This document shows, in pieces, positions 1 through 8,053 of a stretch of DNA of 53,698 nucleotides (within the stretch, counting starts at the first letter, position 1; each line of letters begins with the position of its first letter). The notes beneath the pieces are model-generated. The model worked only from the letters and a program-made list of their open reading frames with translations. It was not told the origin of the DNA and did not search any database. Source of the DNA: Oscillospiraceae bacterium (GTDB lineage: Bacteria; Bacillota; Clostridia; Oscillospirales; Oscillospiraceae); NCBI GenBank assembly GCA_902795345.1, contig CADBKO010000014.1, positions 1 through 53,698 on the forward strand, written 5' to 3'. Made by a program: the position numbers and the translations under genes.

Positions 1-621
1 GTTGGCCAGCTCAGCGGCGGAAGCAGCGTCCTCGGAGTATCCGTCGGCGCCGACTTCGTCAGCGAAAGCCTGGGTAACAGGGGCGCCACCGATCATGATC
101 TTGACAGTGTCGCGCAGGCCGGCAGCGACGATGGCGTCGATGGTGGACTTGATGGCGGGCATGGTGGTGGTGAGCAGGGCGGACAGAGCAACGATCTTGC
201 AGTCCGGGTTCTCCTTCATGCACTCGATGAACTTCTCGGCGGGCACGTCAACGCCAAGGTCAATGACCTCGAAGCCGGCGCCTTCGATCATCATGCCGAC
301 CAGGTTCTTGCCAATGTCGTGCAGGTCGCCCGCGACGGTGCCGAGGATCAGCTTGCCCTTGGACTCGGTGCCGGCAGCCTTCAGATAGGGAGTCAGGACC
401 TCGACGCCCTTCTTCATGGCACGGGCAGCGATCAGCATCTCAGGGACAAAGATCTCGTTGTTCTTGAGCTTTTCACCGACGACGGCCATGGCGCCGATCA
501 TGCCGGTGTTCAGGATCTCGGCAGCGGAGAAGCCCTCGTCCAGAGCTTCCTGGGTCAGACCAGCAACGATCTTAACCTTGCCTTTTTCAACAGCAGCCGC
601 GACTTCTTCAAGCTTACTCAT
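1..621 (-). CDS. Corrinoid (B12-binding) methyl-carrier protein, 3' end cut by window edge
   Basis: This is a cobalamin-binding methyl carrier of the MtaC/MtbC/MtvC type. It shuttles a methyl group on cobalt between a substrate methyltransferase and a methyl-THF methyltransferase. About 207 residues are visible. The N-terminal helical cap domain (residues 1-85) is followed by a Rossmann-type B12 domain with the base-off signature DLHDIG at residues 99-104, where His101 is the lower cobalt ligand. The visible C-terminus (GADGYSEDAASAAELAN) is typical of the last residues of the family, so only a few codons are missing. The start is the ATG at 619-621, with an AGGAGG site at about 626-631. It follows the methyltransferase on the same strand, so the two probably act as a pair. 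The substrate (methoxy compound, betaine, methylamine or CO-derived methyl) cannot be read from this protein alone. Confidence 0.93.
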   Translation of the reverse strand, partial: MSKLEEVAAAVEKGKVKIVAGLTQEALDEGFSAAEILNTGMIGAMAVVGEKLKNNEIFVPEMLIAARAMKKGVEVLTPYLKAAGTESKGKLILGTVAGDLHDIGKNLVGMMIEGAGFEVIDLGVDVPAEKFIECMKENPDCKIVALSALLTTTMPAIKSTIDAIVAAGLRDTVKIMIGGAPVTQAFADEVGADGYSEDAASAAELAN

Positions 622-705
622 TTTCTAATTCCTCCTATAAAATTGATTTGCCTAAGGCAAATGGACACACATTGGAAAATGGACCTCTTTGTTCTCCTAG
701 GGGAC

Positions 706-1539
706 TCAGGCCTTCTTCTTGGTGGTGGCGGCGATACGCTCGTCGCGGAAGGCGCCGATATACTCCATGCAGAAATCATCCTGGCCCAGCAGAGCTTCGG
801 TGGCGTAGATCACGCCCAGCAGCTGCTTGTCCAGGGGATCGAACACGGCGGAGTCCATGCCGGCCTTGATGGCGAGGCAGACGAAAGCCATGTTGACCAG
901 CTTACGGGCAGGCAGGTTGAAGCTGATGTTGCTGACGGCGCCGGAGATGTGGATGGAAGGATACTGCTCACGGATCTTGGCCATGACCTCTTCCACCATG
1001 GCGATGCCGTCTTCGGAGGTGCAGAGCATCTCCACCAGGGGATCGATGTGGATGCGGCTGGGGGCGATGCCGTATTCCTTCGCCTTGGCCATGATCTTGT
1101 CGAACACGCGCAGACGGTCAGCCGCGCTCTTGGGGATACCGGTGTCGTCGCTCAGAAGGGCCATGACTTCCCAATCCTTATACTCGGGCTTGGCCAGCAT
1201 GGGGAAGATCAGGTCGATCTTGTTGCCTTCGCCGGAAACAGAGTTCACCAGGCCGGGCTTCTTCACATAGGGAAGCAGCTCCACGAGGCACTCGGCATTG
1301 GGGCTGTCGATGCTGATGGGCATATCGGTGACGCCCTGGACCAGGTCCAGCAGCCAGCGCATGGTCTCGAACTCGACTTCGGGAGCCACGGAGGAGCAAA
1401 CGTCGATGAAGCCCTTGCTCTCACCGATCTGCTCAGCCTGACGGATGGCGATATCCTTGATGGCTTCCTCGTTGCGCTCGGCAATGTATTTGGCCATGGA
1501 GGGGATGGAACCGTTGATTTTCTCGGCAATGATGATCAT
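706..1539 (-). CDS. Methyltetrahydrofolate:corrinoid methyltransferase (pterin-binding, AcsE/MtgA-like)
   Basis: A 277-residue DHPS-like TIM barrel that transfers the methyl group between methyl-tetrahydrofolate and a corrinoid protein. Pterin-binding residues of the family can be matched by position: Asp78 in SIDSPN, Asn99 in LVNSVS, Asp166 in HIDPL and Asn204 in VSNIS. Length fits the MeTr family (about 260-300 residues). The start ATG at 1537-1539 has GAGAGGG about 8 nt upstream. It lies between folD and the corrinoid-protein gene and has its own likely promoter at 1582-1610, so it can be expressed with or without the upstream folate genes. In acetogens AcsE passes methyl groups to the corrinoid iron-sulfur protein. 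In demethylating anaerobes related enzymes run corrinoid-to-THF. The neighbouring small corrinoid protein rather than CFeSP subunits favours the second role, by inference. Confidence 0.9.
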   Translation of the reverse strand: MIIIAEKINGSIPSMAKYIAERNEEAIKDIAIRQAEQIGESKGFIDVCSSVAPEVEFETMRWLLDLVQGVTDMPISIDSPNAECLVELLPYVKKPGLVNSVSGEGNKIDLIFPMLAKPEYKDWEVMALLSDDTGIPKSAADRLRVFDKIMAKAKEYGIAPSRIHIDPLVEMLCTSEDGIAMVEEVMAKIREQYPSIHISGAVSNISFNLPARKLVNMAFVCLAIKAGMDSAVFDPLDKQLLGVIYATEALLGQDDFCMEYIGAFRDERIAATTKKKA

Positions 1540-1581
1540 TTATTAACCCTCTCTAAAATGAATTACACATTTAGCGTTGTT

Positions 1582-1610
1582 ATTATAACAGGGATTTCTT
1601 TGAATAACAA
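1582..1610 (-). promoter_or_regulatory. Likely promoter of the methyltransferase/corrinoid pair
   Basis: On the minus strand a TTGTTA -35 (1605-1610) and a consensus TATAAT -10 (1582-1587) are separated by exactly 17 nt. TG stands one base before the -10 (extended -10). It sits in the 108-nt gap between folD and the methyltransferase, so the two downstream genes may be transcribed independently of fhs-fchA-folD. Confidence 0.6.
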
Positions 1611-1647
1611 CACCAATTTAGCACCAAATTCGCTGAAAATCGCGCTC

Positions 1648-2499
1648 TTATTTCAGCGTCCGCTGGGCAGCCTGAATAACATGCTTCACGAGAACGCTGG
1701 TGGTGACGGTGCCCACGCCGCCGGGAACGGGGGTGATGGCGGCCACGACGGGCTCGGCGGCGGCGAAGTCCACGTCGCCCTTCATGTTGCCTTCCTCGTC
1801 GAAGTTGATGCCCACGTCGATGACGACCTGGCCTTCCCTGAAGAAGCCCTCGCCCACCACGCCGGCCTTGCCGGCGGCGGCGATGATGACGTCGGCCTCA
1901 CGGGCCACGGAAGCCATGTCCTTGGTCTTGGTATGGCAGACGGTGACGGTGCCGTTGCGCTGGATGGCCATGATGGCGGCGGGCTTGCCCACCACCAGGC
2001 TGCGGCCCACCACGCAGACCCGCTTGCCCTTCAGGTCGATCCCGAAATGCTCCAGGATCTCCATGCAGGCATAGGGGGTGCAGGGGGGGAAGCCCAGCTC
2101 CGTGCAGGCATAGGTGCCGGCCATGCTCAGGTCGGTGATGCCGTCCACGTCCTTGGCGGGATCCAGCTGGTTGCGGATGAAGTTCTCGTCCATGGTCTTG
2201 GGCAGGGGACGGAACAGCAGGCAGCCGTGGATGCCCTTGTCCTCGTTGACTTCCTTGATGACGGCCAGCAGGTCGTCCTGGGTGCAGTCGGCGGGGAGGA
2301 CGAAATTCTTCACAGCGACGCCGATGCCCTTGCAGCGGGTCATGGCGCCCTTCTCATAGCTGATGTCGTCGGGACGCTCGCCGACGCGCACGATGGCCAG
2401 GGTGGGGTTGACGCCCTTCGCCTGGAGCTCGGCCACGTCCGCGATCATCTTTTCCTTCATCGCGGCTACGACTTCTTTTCCCTTCAGAATCTCAGCCAT
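1648..2499 (-). CDS. folD: FolD family methylene-THF dehydrogenase, probably lacking cyclohydrolase activity
   Basis: A 283-residue FolD homologue, which normally carries both NADP-linked 5,10-methylene-THF dehydrogenase and methenyl-THF cyclohydrolase activity. The nucleotide-binding segment (GRSLVVGKPAA) and the ITPVPGGVG signature are intact. An ungapped match to E. coli FolD around the active site (LAIVRVGERPDD onward) puts Ala where the catalytic Lys of the Tyr-x3-Lys motif belongs (here SYEKGA). It puts Phe where the conserved Gln of VQLPLP belongs (here LLFRPLP). The Asp of KDVDG is kept. In characterised FolD enzymes the Lys and Gln are needed for the cyclohydrolase step, so this one is predicted to be a dehydrogenase only, with FchA next door supplying the other step. 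The start is the ATG at 2497-2499 with AAGGAGAA upstream. An in-frame extension to 2616 runs into fchA and has no family similarity. Confidence 0.93.
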   Translation of the reverse strand: MAEILKGKEVVAAMKEKMIADVAELQAKGVNPTLAIVRVGERPDDISYEKGAMTRCKGIGVAVKNFVLPADCTQDDLLAVIKEVNEDKGIHGCLLFRPLPKTMDENFIRNQLDPAKDVDGITDLSMAGTYACTELGFPPCTPYACMEILEHFGIDLKGKRVCVVGRSLVVGKPAAIMAIQRNGTVTVCHTKTKDMASVAREADVIIAAAGKAGVVGEGFFREGQVVIDVGINFDEEGNMKGDVDFAAAEPVVAAITPVPGGVGTVTTSVLVKHVIQAAQRTLK

Positions 2500-2509
2500 T
2501 TTCTTCTCC

Positions 2510-3148
2510 TTATTTCGCAGGGCGCAGACGGGCAAATACGCTCTCGTAGATCTCGTCGGCCATGGGAACATACTTGTCGAGCATCGCCAGGGCCTTCTTG
2601 TTGAGGTCGTCGGCATACTCGCGCTCTTTCATACTCTTCGTGTTGATGAACACATTCAGGCTGGCGCCCTGCAGGGCGGCCTTGCAGAAGGCGACGCCGA
2701 CGCCGGCGTCGGAAATGGCGAGGCTGGAGCCCTTGGCCGCGAATTCCTTCTGCAGCTCGATGGCTTCACAGCACTTGACCATGATCTCCATAGGCACGGA
2801 GCAGGCCTCATGCAGGCAGGCTTCCATGACCTTCGCCTTGTGGGCCTTCTCTTCCTCGGTCTCCTTGGGCAGGCCGTAGGCCTTGCTCAGGGGCTCGAAA
2901 ACGCGGGCATCCTCGTCGATCTGCTTCAGCAGCTCGGCGCGGACCACATCAGCCTTTTTCATGAGCTCGATGATCTCGGCTTCCACATCGGCATACTTTT
3001 TCTTGCCGACGGTGAGGGCGCCCACCATGGAGCCCAGGGCGGTGCCGACGGCGCCTACCAGAGCGGAGGCGCCCCCGCCTCCAGGCACGGAGGCCTTGGA
3101 GGCGAGAACGTCGGTAAACGCCTGAATATCCTGATTCAGAAAACTCAT
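2510..3148 (-). CDS. fchA: Methenyltetrahydrofolate cyclohydrolase (formiminotransferase-cyclodeaminase family)
   Basis: A 212-residue all-helical protein of the FTCD C-terminal (cyclodeaminase/cyclohydrolase) family. The glycine-rich N-terminal motif SVPGGGGASALVGAVG at residues 20-35 is the family hallmark. Free-standing copies of this domain in acetogens and purine-fermenting clostridia hydrolyse 5,10-methenyl-THF to 10-formyl-THF and back. It lies between fhs and folD with short gaps (10 nt to folD, 27 nt to fhs), so the three are clearly one operon covering formate to methylene-THF. Because the adjacent FolD has lost cyclohydrolase residues, this protein is probably the main or only cyclohydrolase for the pathway. 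A histidine-degradation cyclodeaminase role is less likely, since no hut or glutamate formiminotransferase genes are nearby. Confidence 0.93.
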   Translation of the reverse strand: MSFLNQDIQAFTDVLASKASVPGGGGASALVGAVGTALGSMVGALTVGKKKYADVEAEIIELMKKADVVRAELLKQIDEDARVFEPLSKAYGLPKETEEEKAHKAKVMEACLHEACSVPMEIMVKCCEAIELQKEFAAKGSSLAISDAGVGVAFCKAALQGASLNVFINTKSMKEREYADDLNKKALAMLDKYVPMADEIYESVFARLRPAK

Positions 3149-3175
3149 TGGTTTACCTCTCCAGAATTTGTGTGA

Positions 3176-4936
3176 TCAGAACAGACCGCTGACCTTGCCG
3201 GTGTTGACGTCGATGTCGATGCGGCGGTAGGCGGGGTCGGAGGAGGTGCCGGGCATCATGCTGATCGTGCCGGCCATGGGGCACAGGAACTTGGCGCCGC
3301 CATAGACCAGGATGTCACGGATGGGCAGACGCCAGCCCTTGGGCACGCCCTTGACCTCGGGCTTGTCGGACAGGGACAGATGGGTCTTGACCATCATGGT
3401 GCAGAAGTCGGCGTAGTGAGGATCACTCTCGAAGCGCTCGGCCTTCTCGGTGGCGAGAGGAGACCAATCGACGCCGTCGGCGCCGTAGACTTCCTTGGCG
3501 ATCAGCTCGACGCGCTGACGCAGAGGCATTTCCAGAGGATAGAGGAACTTCAGATTGACGGGCTCTTCGCAAGCGTCGATAACGGCCTCGGCCAGCTCCC
3601 TGGCGCCTTCGCCGCCGTAACGCCAATGGTCGGAAGCGGCGCAGCGGACACCCTGCTCCTTGCAGAGGCGCTTGATCAGCTCCACCTCGGCGTCGGTGTC
3701 GGTGTAGAACTTGTTGATGCAGACGACGGGCTTGATGCCGGACTTCTTGACGGTGTTCACATGATGGAACAGGTTCTCGCAGCCCTTCTCAAGCAGCTCC
3801 AGGTTCTCGGTCTTGTACTCCTCGGGCAGAGGCTTGCCGGCAACGACAGCCGGGCCGCCGCCGTGCATCTTCAGAGCGCGGATGGTGCAGACCAGGACGG
3901 AGACATTGGGGGTCAGGCCGCTGAGGCGGGCCTTGACGTTCCAGAACTTCTCGAAGCCGATGTCGGCAGCGAAGCCGGACTCGGTGACATGGTAGTCGAA
4001 CAGCTTGAGGGCCAGACGGTCGCCGATGATGGAGCTCTGGCCGATGGCGATGTTGGCGAAGGGGCCGGCATGCACCAGGCAGGGCTGATGCTCGACGGTG
4101 TAGCAGAGGGTGGGATTGATGGTGTTGCGCATCCAGGCGGCCATGGCGCCATCGACTTCCAGGTCGTGGGTGGTCACGGGGTTGCCCTTCTTGTCGTAAG
4201 CAACGATGATGTTGCCGATACGCTCACGCAGGTCCTTCAGGTCGGTGGCGATGGCGAGGATGGCCATCAGCTCGCTGCCCACGGCGATGCCGAACTTGGA
4301 GTCCATGGGGAAGCCGTTGGACTTGCCTTCGCCGAGGCCGATCTTGATGTTGCGGAGGCACTGGGCGCAGAAGTCGATGACCCAGCCCATCTCCACGCGC
4401 TCGGGGTCGATATCCAGACGCTTCAGGCCGCGCTTGGCAAGGCCTTCGTCGGAGTAGTTGCGCTCGTGCTGCATACGGGCATTCAGCGCCACCATGGCCA
4501 GATTATGCGCGTTCATGATGTCGTTGATATCGCCGGTGAGGCCCAGGGAGAACTCGGTCATGGGCATGAGCAGCGCGTTGCCGCCGCCGGCCGCGGTGCC
4601 CTTCACGTTGAAGGTGGGGCCGCCGGAGGGCTGACGCAGGCAGCCGCCCACGTTCTTGCCCAGCTTGCCGAGGCCTTCGATCAGGCCGAGGCTGGTGGTG
4701 GACTTGCCCTCGCCCAGAGGAGTGGGGGTGATGGCGGTGACTTCGATGAACTTGCCGTTGGGCTTGTCCTTCAGACGCTCCATGATCTTCATGAAGTCCA
4801 GCTTCGGGGTCTTGCCGTAGGGGATGATCTCGTCGGGAAGCAGTCCCATCTTCTTGCGGAACTCTTCCACGCTGGGGAGCGTCTTTTCAGCTTCCTCAGC
4901 GATTTGCCAGTCTTTGTATACAGTCGGATCGAGCAT
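3176..4936 (-). CDS. fhs: Formate--tetrahydrofolate ligase
   Basis: This enzyme ligates formate to THF using ATP to give 10-formyl-THF, the entry point of the methyl branch. The 586-residue protein has the P-loop-like TPLGEGKST near residue 75 and the conserved [20 protein letters not shown] segment, whose parts are typical of FTHFS. The start is taken as the ATG at 4934-4936 because a perfect AAGGAGG (4947-4953) lies 10 nt upstream. The ATG 13 codons earlier would place that site inside the gene. It heads the folate operon fhs-fchA-folD, followed by the methyltransferase and the corrinoid gene, and has a near-consensus promoter. No methylene-THF reductase or CODH/ACS gene is visible here, so the pathway is only partly represented. 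Confidence 0.97.
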   Translation of the reverse strand: MLDPTVYKDWQIAEEAEKTLPSVEEFRKKMGLLPDEIIPYGKTPKLDFMKIMERLKDKPNGKFIEVTAITPTPLGEGKSTTSLGLIEGLGKLGKNVGGCLRQPSGGPTFNVKGTAAGGGNALLMPMTEFSLGLTGDINDIMNAHNLAMVALNARMQHERNYSDEGLAKRGLKRLDIDPERVEMGWVIDFCAQCLRNIKIGLGEGKSNGFPMDSKFGIAVGSELMAILAIATDLKDLRERIGNIIVAYDKKGNPVTTHDLEVDGAMAAWMRNTINPTLCYTVEHQPCLVHAGPFANIAIGQSSIIGDRLALKLFDYHVTESGFAADIGFEKFWNVKARLSGLTPNVSVLVCTIRALKMHGGGPAVVAGKPLPEEYKTENLELLEKGCENLFHHVNTVKKSGIKPVVCINKFYTDTDAEVELIKRLCKEQGVRCAASDHWRYGGEGARELAEAVIDACEEPVNLKFLYPLEMPLRQRVELIAKEVYGADGVDWSPLATEKAERFESDPHYADFCTMMVKTHLSLSDKPEVKGVPKGWRLPIRDILVYGGAKFLCPMAGTISMMPGTSSDPAYRRIDIDVNTGKVSGLF

Positions 4937-4989
4937 TTGCCAGGTACCTCCTTCAATAGTAACCCTAGGGGTCATACTTATTCCTAAGT

Positions 4990-5018
4990 ATTATAACGAT
5001 TCGCCGAAAACTTGTCAA
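4990..5018 (-). promoter_or_regulatory. Consensus promoter of the fhs operon
   Basis: Minus strand TTGACA (5013-5018), a 17-nt spacer and TATAAT (4990-4995), a full match to the housekeeping sigma consensus. The 5' leader to the fhs ATG is only about 45 nt, too short for a folate or cobalamin riboswitch. Such a perfect promoter suggests high constitutive expression of the one-carbon genes. Confidence 0.8.
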
Positions 5019-5179
5019 CAAAACCTCGTTTGTAACTCTGTACAATTATTCGTGCCTCCGCATGGGAAAAACACGGCATATACACAAGATAGGCCGCTCT
5101 CTCATAGGATGCTGCGGGCGCCGGGATCCGGCGTCCCCAATGCAGCGGCCCGGGAAGCCGGGTCATCAAGGAGGAAAGC

Positions 5180-5659
5180 ATGGATATGATGAATGACCGC
5201 AGCGGCGCCTGCCCGCGGGGCGGGGCTCCCCTGCCCGCCTGCGGACGCCTGGCGGCATCTTACGTTCCCGTACAGCCCCAGGGCTGCCGCCGATACAACC
5301 CGGAGGACGCCCTGGCAAAGGGCACCCTGTTCCCCGGCCTGGACCTGCCCTGGATGAACGTCGCCAATGCGACGCCCGCAGGGTGGAGCGGCACGCCCCT
5401 TGGGGAGCTTATGTCCCTGAACTTCGTCGTTCAGGAGCTGGGGCTCTATCTGGACACCCACCCGGAGGACCGGGAGGCCCTTCGCTATTATACCGAATAC
5501 GCGGCGCTGCTGAAGCAGGGCGAGGAGACCTTCACGGCCCGCTACGGCCCCCTGCGGCAGATGCAGGTCACTCTGGAAGGCGGCTATAACTGGGTCGGCG
5601 ATCCCTGGCCCTGGGAATACGGTCCCGGCTGCGAAGCCTGCGAGAGGAGGGACGACTGA
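5180..5659 (+). CDS. Fused spore coat protein CotJA-CotJB
   Basis: A 159-residue protein combining two normally separate spore-coat proteins. Residues about 28-58 match CotJA (YVPVQPQGCRRYNPEDAL, then GTLFPGLDLPW). Residues about 72-155 match CotJB (LNFVVQELGLYLDTHPED, then ALRYYTEYAALL, ending NWVGDPWPWEYG). In Bacillus cotJA, cotJB and cotJC are three genes of one mother-cell operon whose products sit in the inner coat. Here A and B form one reading frame with no internal stop. The start ATG at 5180 follows AAGGAGGA (5168-5175). The stop overlaps the cotJC start (TGATG), so the two are translationally coupled. Expression during sporulation is expected, but no convincing sporulation promoter can be assigned. 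This gene is direct evidence for an endospore-former lineage. Confidence 0.9.
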   Translation: MDMMNDRSGACPRGGAPLPACGRLAASYVPVQPQGCRRYNPEDALAKGTLFPGLDLPWMNVANATPAGWSGTPLGELMSLNFVVQELGLYLDTHPEDREALRYYTEYAALLKQGEETFTARYGPLRQMQVTLEGGYNWVGDPWPWEYGPGCEACERRDD

Positions 5660-6270
5660 TGTTCGTTTATGAAAAGAAGCTGCAATTTCCCGTCAATATC
5701 AAGAATGTGAATCCCAGACTCGCCAGCATCATCCTCACCCAATACGGAGGCCCCGACGGGGAACTGGGCGCTTCCCTGCGCTATCTCAGCCAGCGCTACT
5801 CCATGCCCTATCCGGAGCTGAAGGGCCTGCTGACGGACATCGGCACCGAGGAACTGGGGCATCTGGAGATAATCGGTGCCCTGGTGCACCAGCTGACCCG
5901 CTGCCTGTCGGAGGAGCAGCTGCACACCGGCGGCTTCGACGCCTACTTCGTGGACCATGCCGCCGGGGTCTATCCCGCCTCCGCCGCCGGGGTGCCCTGG
6001 AGCGCCGCTTCCATGCAGGTCAAAGGCGATACCATCGCCGACCTGACGGAGGACATGGCTGCCGAGCAGAAGGCGCGGGCCACCTATGACAACATCCTGC
6101 GGCTCAGCGACGACCCCGACGTGAATCAGGTCATCCGCTTCCTGCGGGAACGGGAGATCGTCCACTTCCAGCGCTTCGGCGAAGCCCTGCAGCTGGTGCA
6201 GGACCGGCAGGATCAGAAGAACATCTACGCGGTCAACCCATCCTTCAACGCCGCCTGCAGGAAAGTCTGA
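5659..6270 (+). CDS. cotJC: CotJC, manganese-catalase-like spore coat protein
   Basis: A 203-residue member of the manganese catalase family in its short spore-coat form. It has the four-helix ferritin-like fold with metal ligands in GTEELGHLE (residues about 70-78, Glu and His) and in the later EREIVHFQRFGE segment (Glu and His). The N-terminal MFVYEKKLQFPVNI is a near-standard CotJC start. Full-length manganese catalases are about 270-300 residues, while CotJC proteins are about 190-200, so the length is normal. It overlaps the CotJA-CotJB stop by one base and is followed by a strong hairpin, so the operon has two genes. Peroxide removal in the spore coat is the assumed role. Confidence 0.94.
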   Translation: MFVYEKKLQFPVNIKNVNPRLASIILTQYGGPDGELGASLRYLSQRYSMPYPELKGLLTDIGTEELGHLEIIGALVHQLTRCLSEEQLHTGGFDAYFVDHAAGVYPASAAGVPWSAASMQVKGDTIADLTEDMAAEQKARATYDNILRLSDDPDVNQVIRFLREREIVHFQRFGEALQLVQDRQDQKNIYAVNPSFNAACRKV

Positions 6271-6288
6271 AACAAAGCAGATCCGCAA

Positions 6289-6312
6289 GGGCCTCCGGAT
6301 AGCCGGAGGCCC
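6289..6312 (+). terminator. Terminator hairpin after cotJC
   Basis: A perfect 10-bp GC-rich stem, GGGCCTCCGG (6289-6298) with CCGGAGGCCC (6303-6312), around an ATAG loop. It lies 18 nt after the cotJC stop. The following sequence is only weakly T-rich, so termination may be partial. Confidence 0.7.
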
Positions 6313-6468
6313 TGATTCCGTTGATCGGAGATGCGCTGCGGTCCGCATGGAAACGCAGGCACGGAATGTGCGCGGGAACTCTGAAAGCTCTGCCAGGCTC
6401 GACCGGTCAGCAGCGTGCGGTGTTGCTCATTTTTGAGCTGTCAGGCTCCGGGCTGTCTTTAATCATAA

Positions 6469-6497
6469 TTGTATGTTGGCCTGTCCTATGGTAAAAT
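6469..6497 (+). promoter_or_regulatory. Likely promoter of the MATE exporter gene
   Basis: TTGTAT (6469-6474), a 17-nt spacer and TAAAAT (6492-6497), with TGG directly before the -10 giving an extended -10. The leader to the start codon is about 70 nt. Confidence 0.55.
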
Positions 6498-6574
6498 ACC
6501 TTAAATGAAACAGGCTGTCAGGCGGACATAGGATCTCCGCCCGGTCGGATCGCCATAAGAAGGATGGAGTGTTA

Positions 6575-7945
6575 GTGAAAAACAGGATCGATATGTTACA
6601 TGGGAATGTGATGGGCAGCCTCCTGCGCTTCTCCGTTCCCCTGGTGCTCACCGGATGGCTTCAAACGCTGTTCAGCTCGGCAGACAGCCTGGTGGTCGGC
6701 CGCTTTGCCGGAAGCTCTGCCCTTGCCGCGGTAGGCGCTACCTTTGCCTTTGTCATGCTCATCATCTGCTTTTTCGGCGGGCTGTCTGCCGGCGTCACCG
6801 TCTGCGCGGCGAACGACGCGGGGGCAAACGATCCGGAGAGCTTCCGGGAGACCATGCATGTTTCCCTGCTGCTTGCCTTTCTGATCGGCGTTTTCGTGCT
6901 CTTCCTGGGCGAAGGCCTCGCCGGAACGATCCTTAAAATGATGCATGCGCCGGAGGACATCATCGGCGACGCTGCGACCTATCTGCGGCTGTATTTTCTC
7001 TGTATGCCCGCCCAGATGGTATATAACACCGGCGCTTCCCTTATGCGCTCCCGGGGTGATTCCCGCCATCCCCTGATTTTCCTTGCCATCTCCGGCGCGA
7101 CGAATCTTATATTGAACATCGTCTTTGTTGCCCTGTTCCATTGGAATGTGGTGGGCGTCGCCGTGGCGACGGTGATCACCCAGTACCTGTCCGCTTTTCT
7201 CGCCATCCACGCCCTCCTTCACGAGGAAGAAGCCTGGCGCCTGGACCTGCGGAAGCTCTGCCTGCGCAGGGAGAAGATCGGCAGGATCCTGCGCATCGGT
7301 TTCCCGGCAGGCCTCCAGGCCGCTATGCTGGCCGCCTCGGACATCCCCTTGCAGACCTGTGTGAACTCCCTTGGCAGCCTGGCGGTCTCCGGCAACGCTG
7401 CGGCGCTGAATATCGACAGTCTGATCTTCATCACCATCGAAAACCTGACCCAGGCCTGCACCGTGTTCACCGGCCAGTGCGTGGGCGCCGGGCTCTTTGA
7501 CCGGACCAGGACCGTGCGCCGGGACAGCATGATCGTCACCGTCCTGGCCGGCATGATCTGCGGGGCTATCGGTCTCCTGTTTCGGTATCAGCTTGTGGCC
7601 CTGTTCCTCCCGGAGACGCCGGAAGCCGTCGCCTTCGGCGCCGATCGGGCGAAGGCGGTGGCCACATTCGCCTTCATCTACTCCGTCATGGGCACTCTGA
7701 ATGCTTTTCTGCGGGGTTACGGCGTATCCGTCGCCCCGGCTGTCATCAACATATTTGCCCTCTTTGTGTTCCGCCTGATCTGGTCCTTTGCCTACTTCCC
7801 GCATCACCGGACGCTGTTCCATCTGTATATCTCCTACCCCATCGGCTGGCTCATTGCCATCGTGATGCTGCTGGTCATCTACCGCCCCGCCATGGGAAAG
7901 GCTATGGAACGTTTGGAGGCGGAAGCCCGGGAACGGGCCGGATAA
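6575..7945 (+). CDS. MATE family multidrug/metabolite efflux protein
   Basis: An integral membrane antiporter of the MATE (NorM/MepA-like) family, about 456 residues with 12 hydrophobic segments. It is expected to export cationic drugs or metabolites in exchange for sodium or protons. The N-terminus KNRIDMLHGNVMGSLLRFS and the following motif around LFSSADSLVVGRFAG are family hallmarks. The start is uncertain. GTG at 6575 gives the usual MKNRID-like N-terminus and stands 10 nt after AAGGA (6560-6564). GTG at 6569 is only 4 nt from that site. It is a single gene with its own promoter, followed by a 108-nt gap before the polymerase gene. No regulator is adjacent, so its substrate cannot be inferred. 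Confidence 0.9.
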   Translation: MKNRIDMLHGNVMGSLLRFSVPLVLTGWLQTLFSSADSLVVGRFAGSSALAAVGATFAFVMLIICFFGGLSAGVTVCAANDAGANDPESFRETMHVSLLLAFLIGVFVLFLGEGLAGTILKMMHAPEDIIGDAATYLRLYFLCMPAQMVYNTGASLMRSRGDSRHPLIFLAISGATNLILNIVFVALFHWNVVGVAVATVITQYLSAFLAIHALLHEEEAWRLDLRKLCLRREKIGRILRIGFPAGLQAAMLAASDIPLQTCVNSLGSLAVSGNAAALNIDSLIFITIENLTQACTVFTGQCVGAGLFDRTRTVRRDSMIVTVLAGMICGAIGLLFRYQLVALFLPETPEAVAFGADRAKAVATFAFIYSVMGTLNAFLRGYGVSVAPAVINIFALFVFRLIWSFAYFPHHRTLFHLYISYPIGWLIAIVMLLVIYRPAMGKAMERLEAEARERAG

Positions 7946-8053
7946 GGACGGCGGAGAAACCTTGGGGAAAGCGCGGCAGCCTATTCTTCACCCCCCATTG
8001 GCCGCAGCGGTCATAGCAAATGGCAAATACTTATCCGGGAGGAGGCGCAGGAG

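Larger units (their letters stand above)
6271..6574. other. Intergenic region between cotJC and the MATE gene
   Basis: About 300 nt without a gene. It holds the cotJC terminator hairpin (6289-6312) and the MATE promoter (6469-6497). The 150 nt between them show no conserved coding frame, no RNA fold that I recognise and no repeat. The stretch 6460-6500 is markedly AT-richer than its surroundings, as expected for a promoter. Confidence 0.6.

Noticed and set aside
1631..1658. Hairpin at the end of folD as terminator
   Set aside because: The stem CGCTGAAA/TTTCAGCG has a 12-nt loop, overlaps the stop codon and lacks a T-run. At most it weakens read-through.
3380..4987. Long plus-strand open frame opposite fhs
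   Set aside because: Antisense to a certain gene. GC-rich third positions create such shadows. No ribosome site and low-complexity His/Gly/Asp-rich translation.
5060..5110. Possible sporulation sigma-E promoter before cotJ (GCATATA and CATAGGAT)
   Set aside because: The spacing is about 18 nt, too long for sigma-E, and the hexamers match only partly.
7946..8053. LexA-type SOS box before the Y-family polymerase
   Set aside because: No GAAC-N4-GTTC-like palindrome found in the 108-nt gap.
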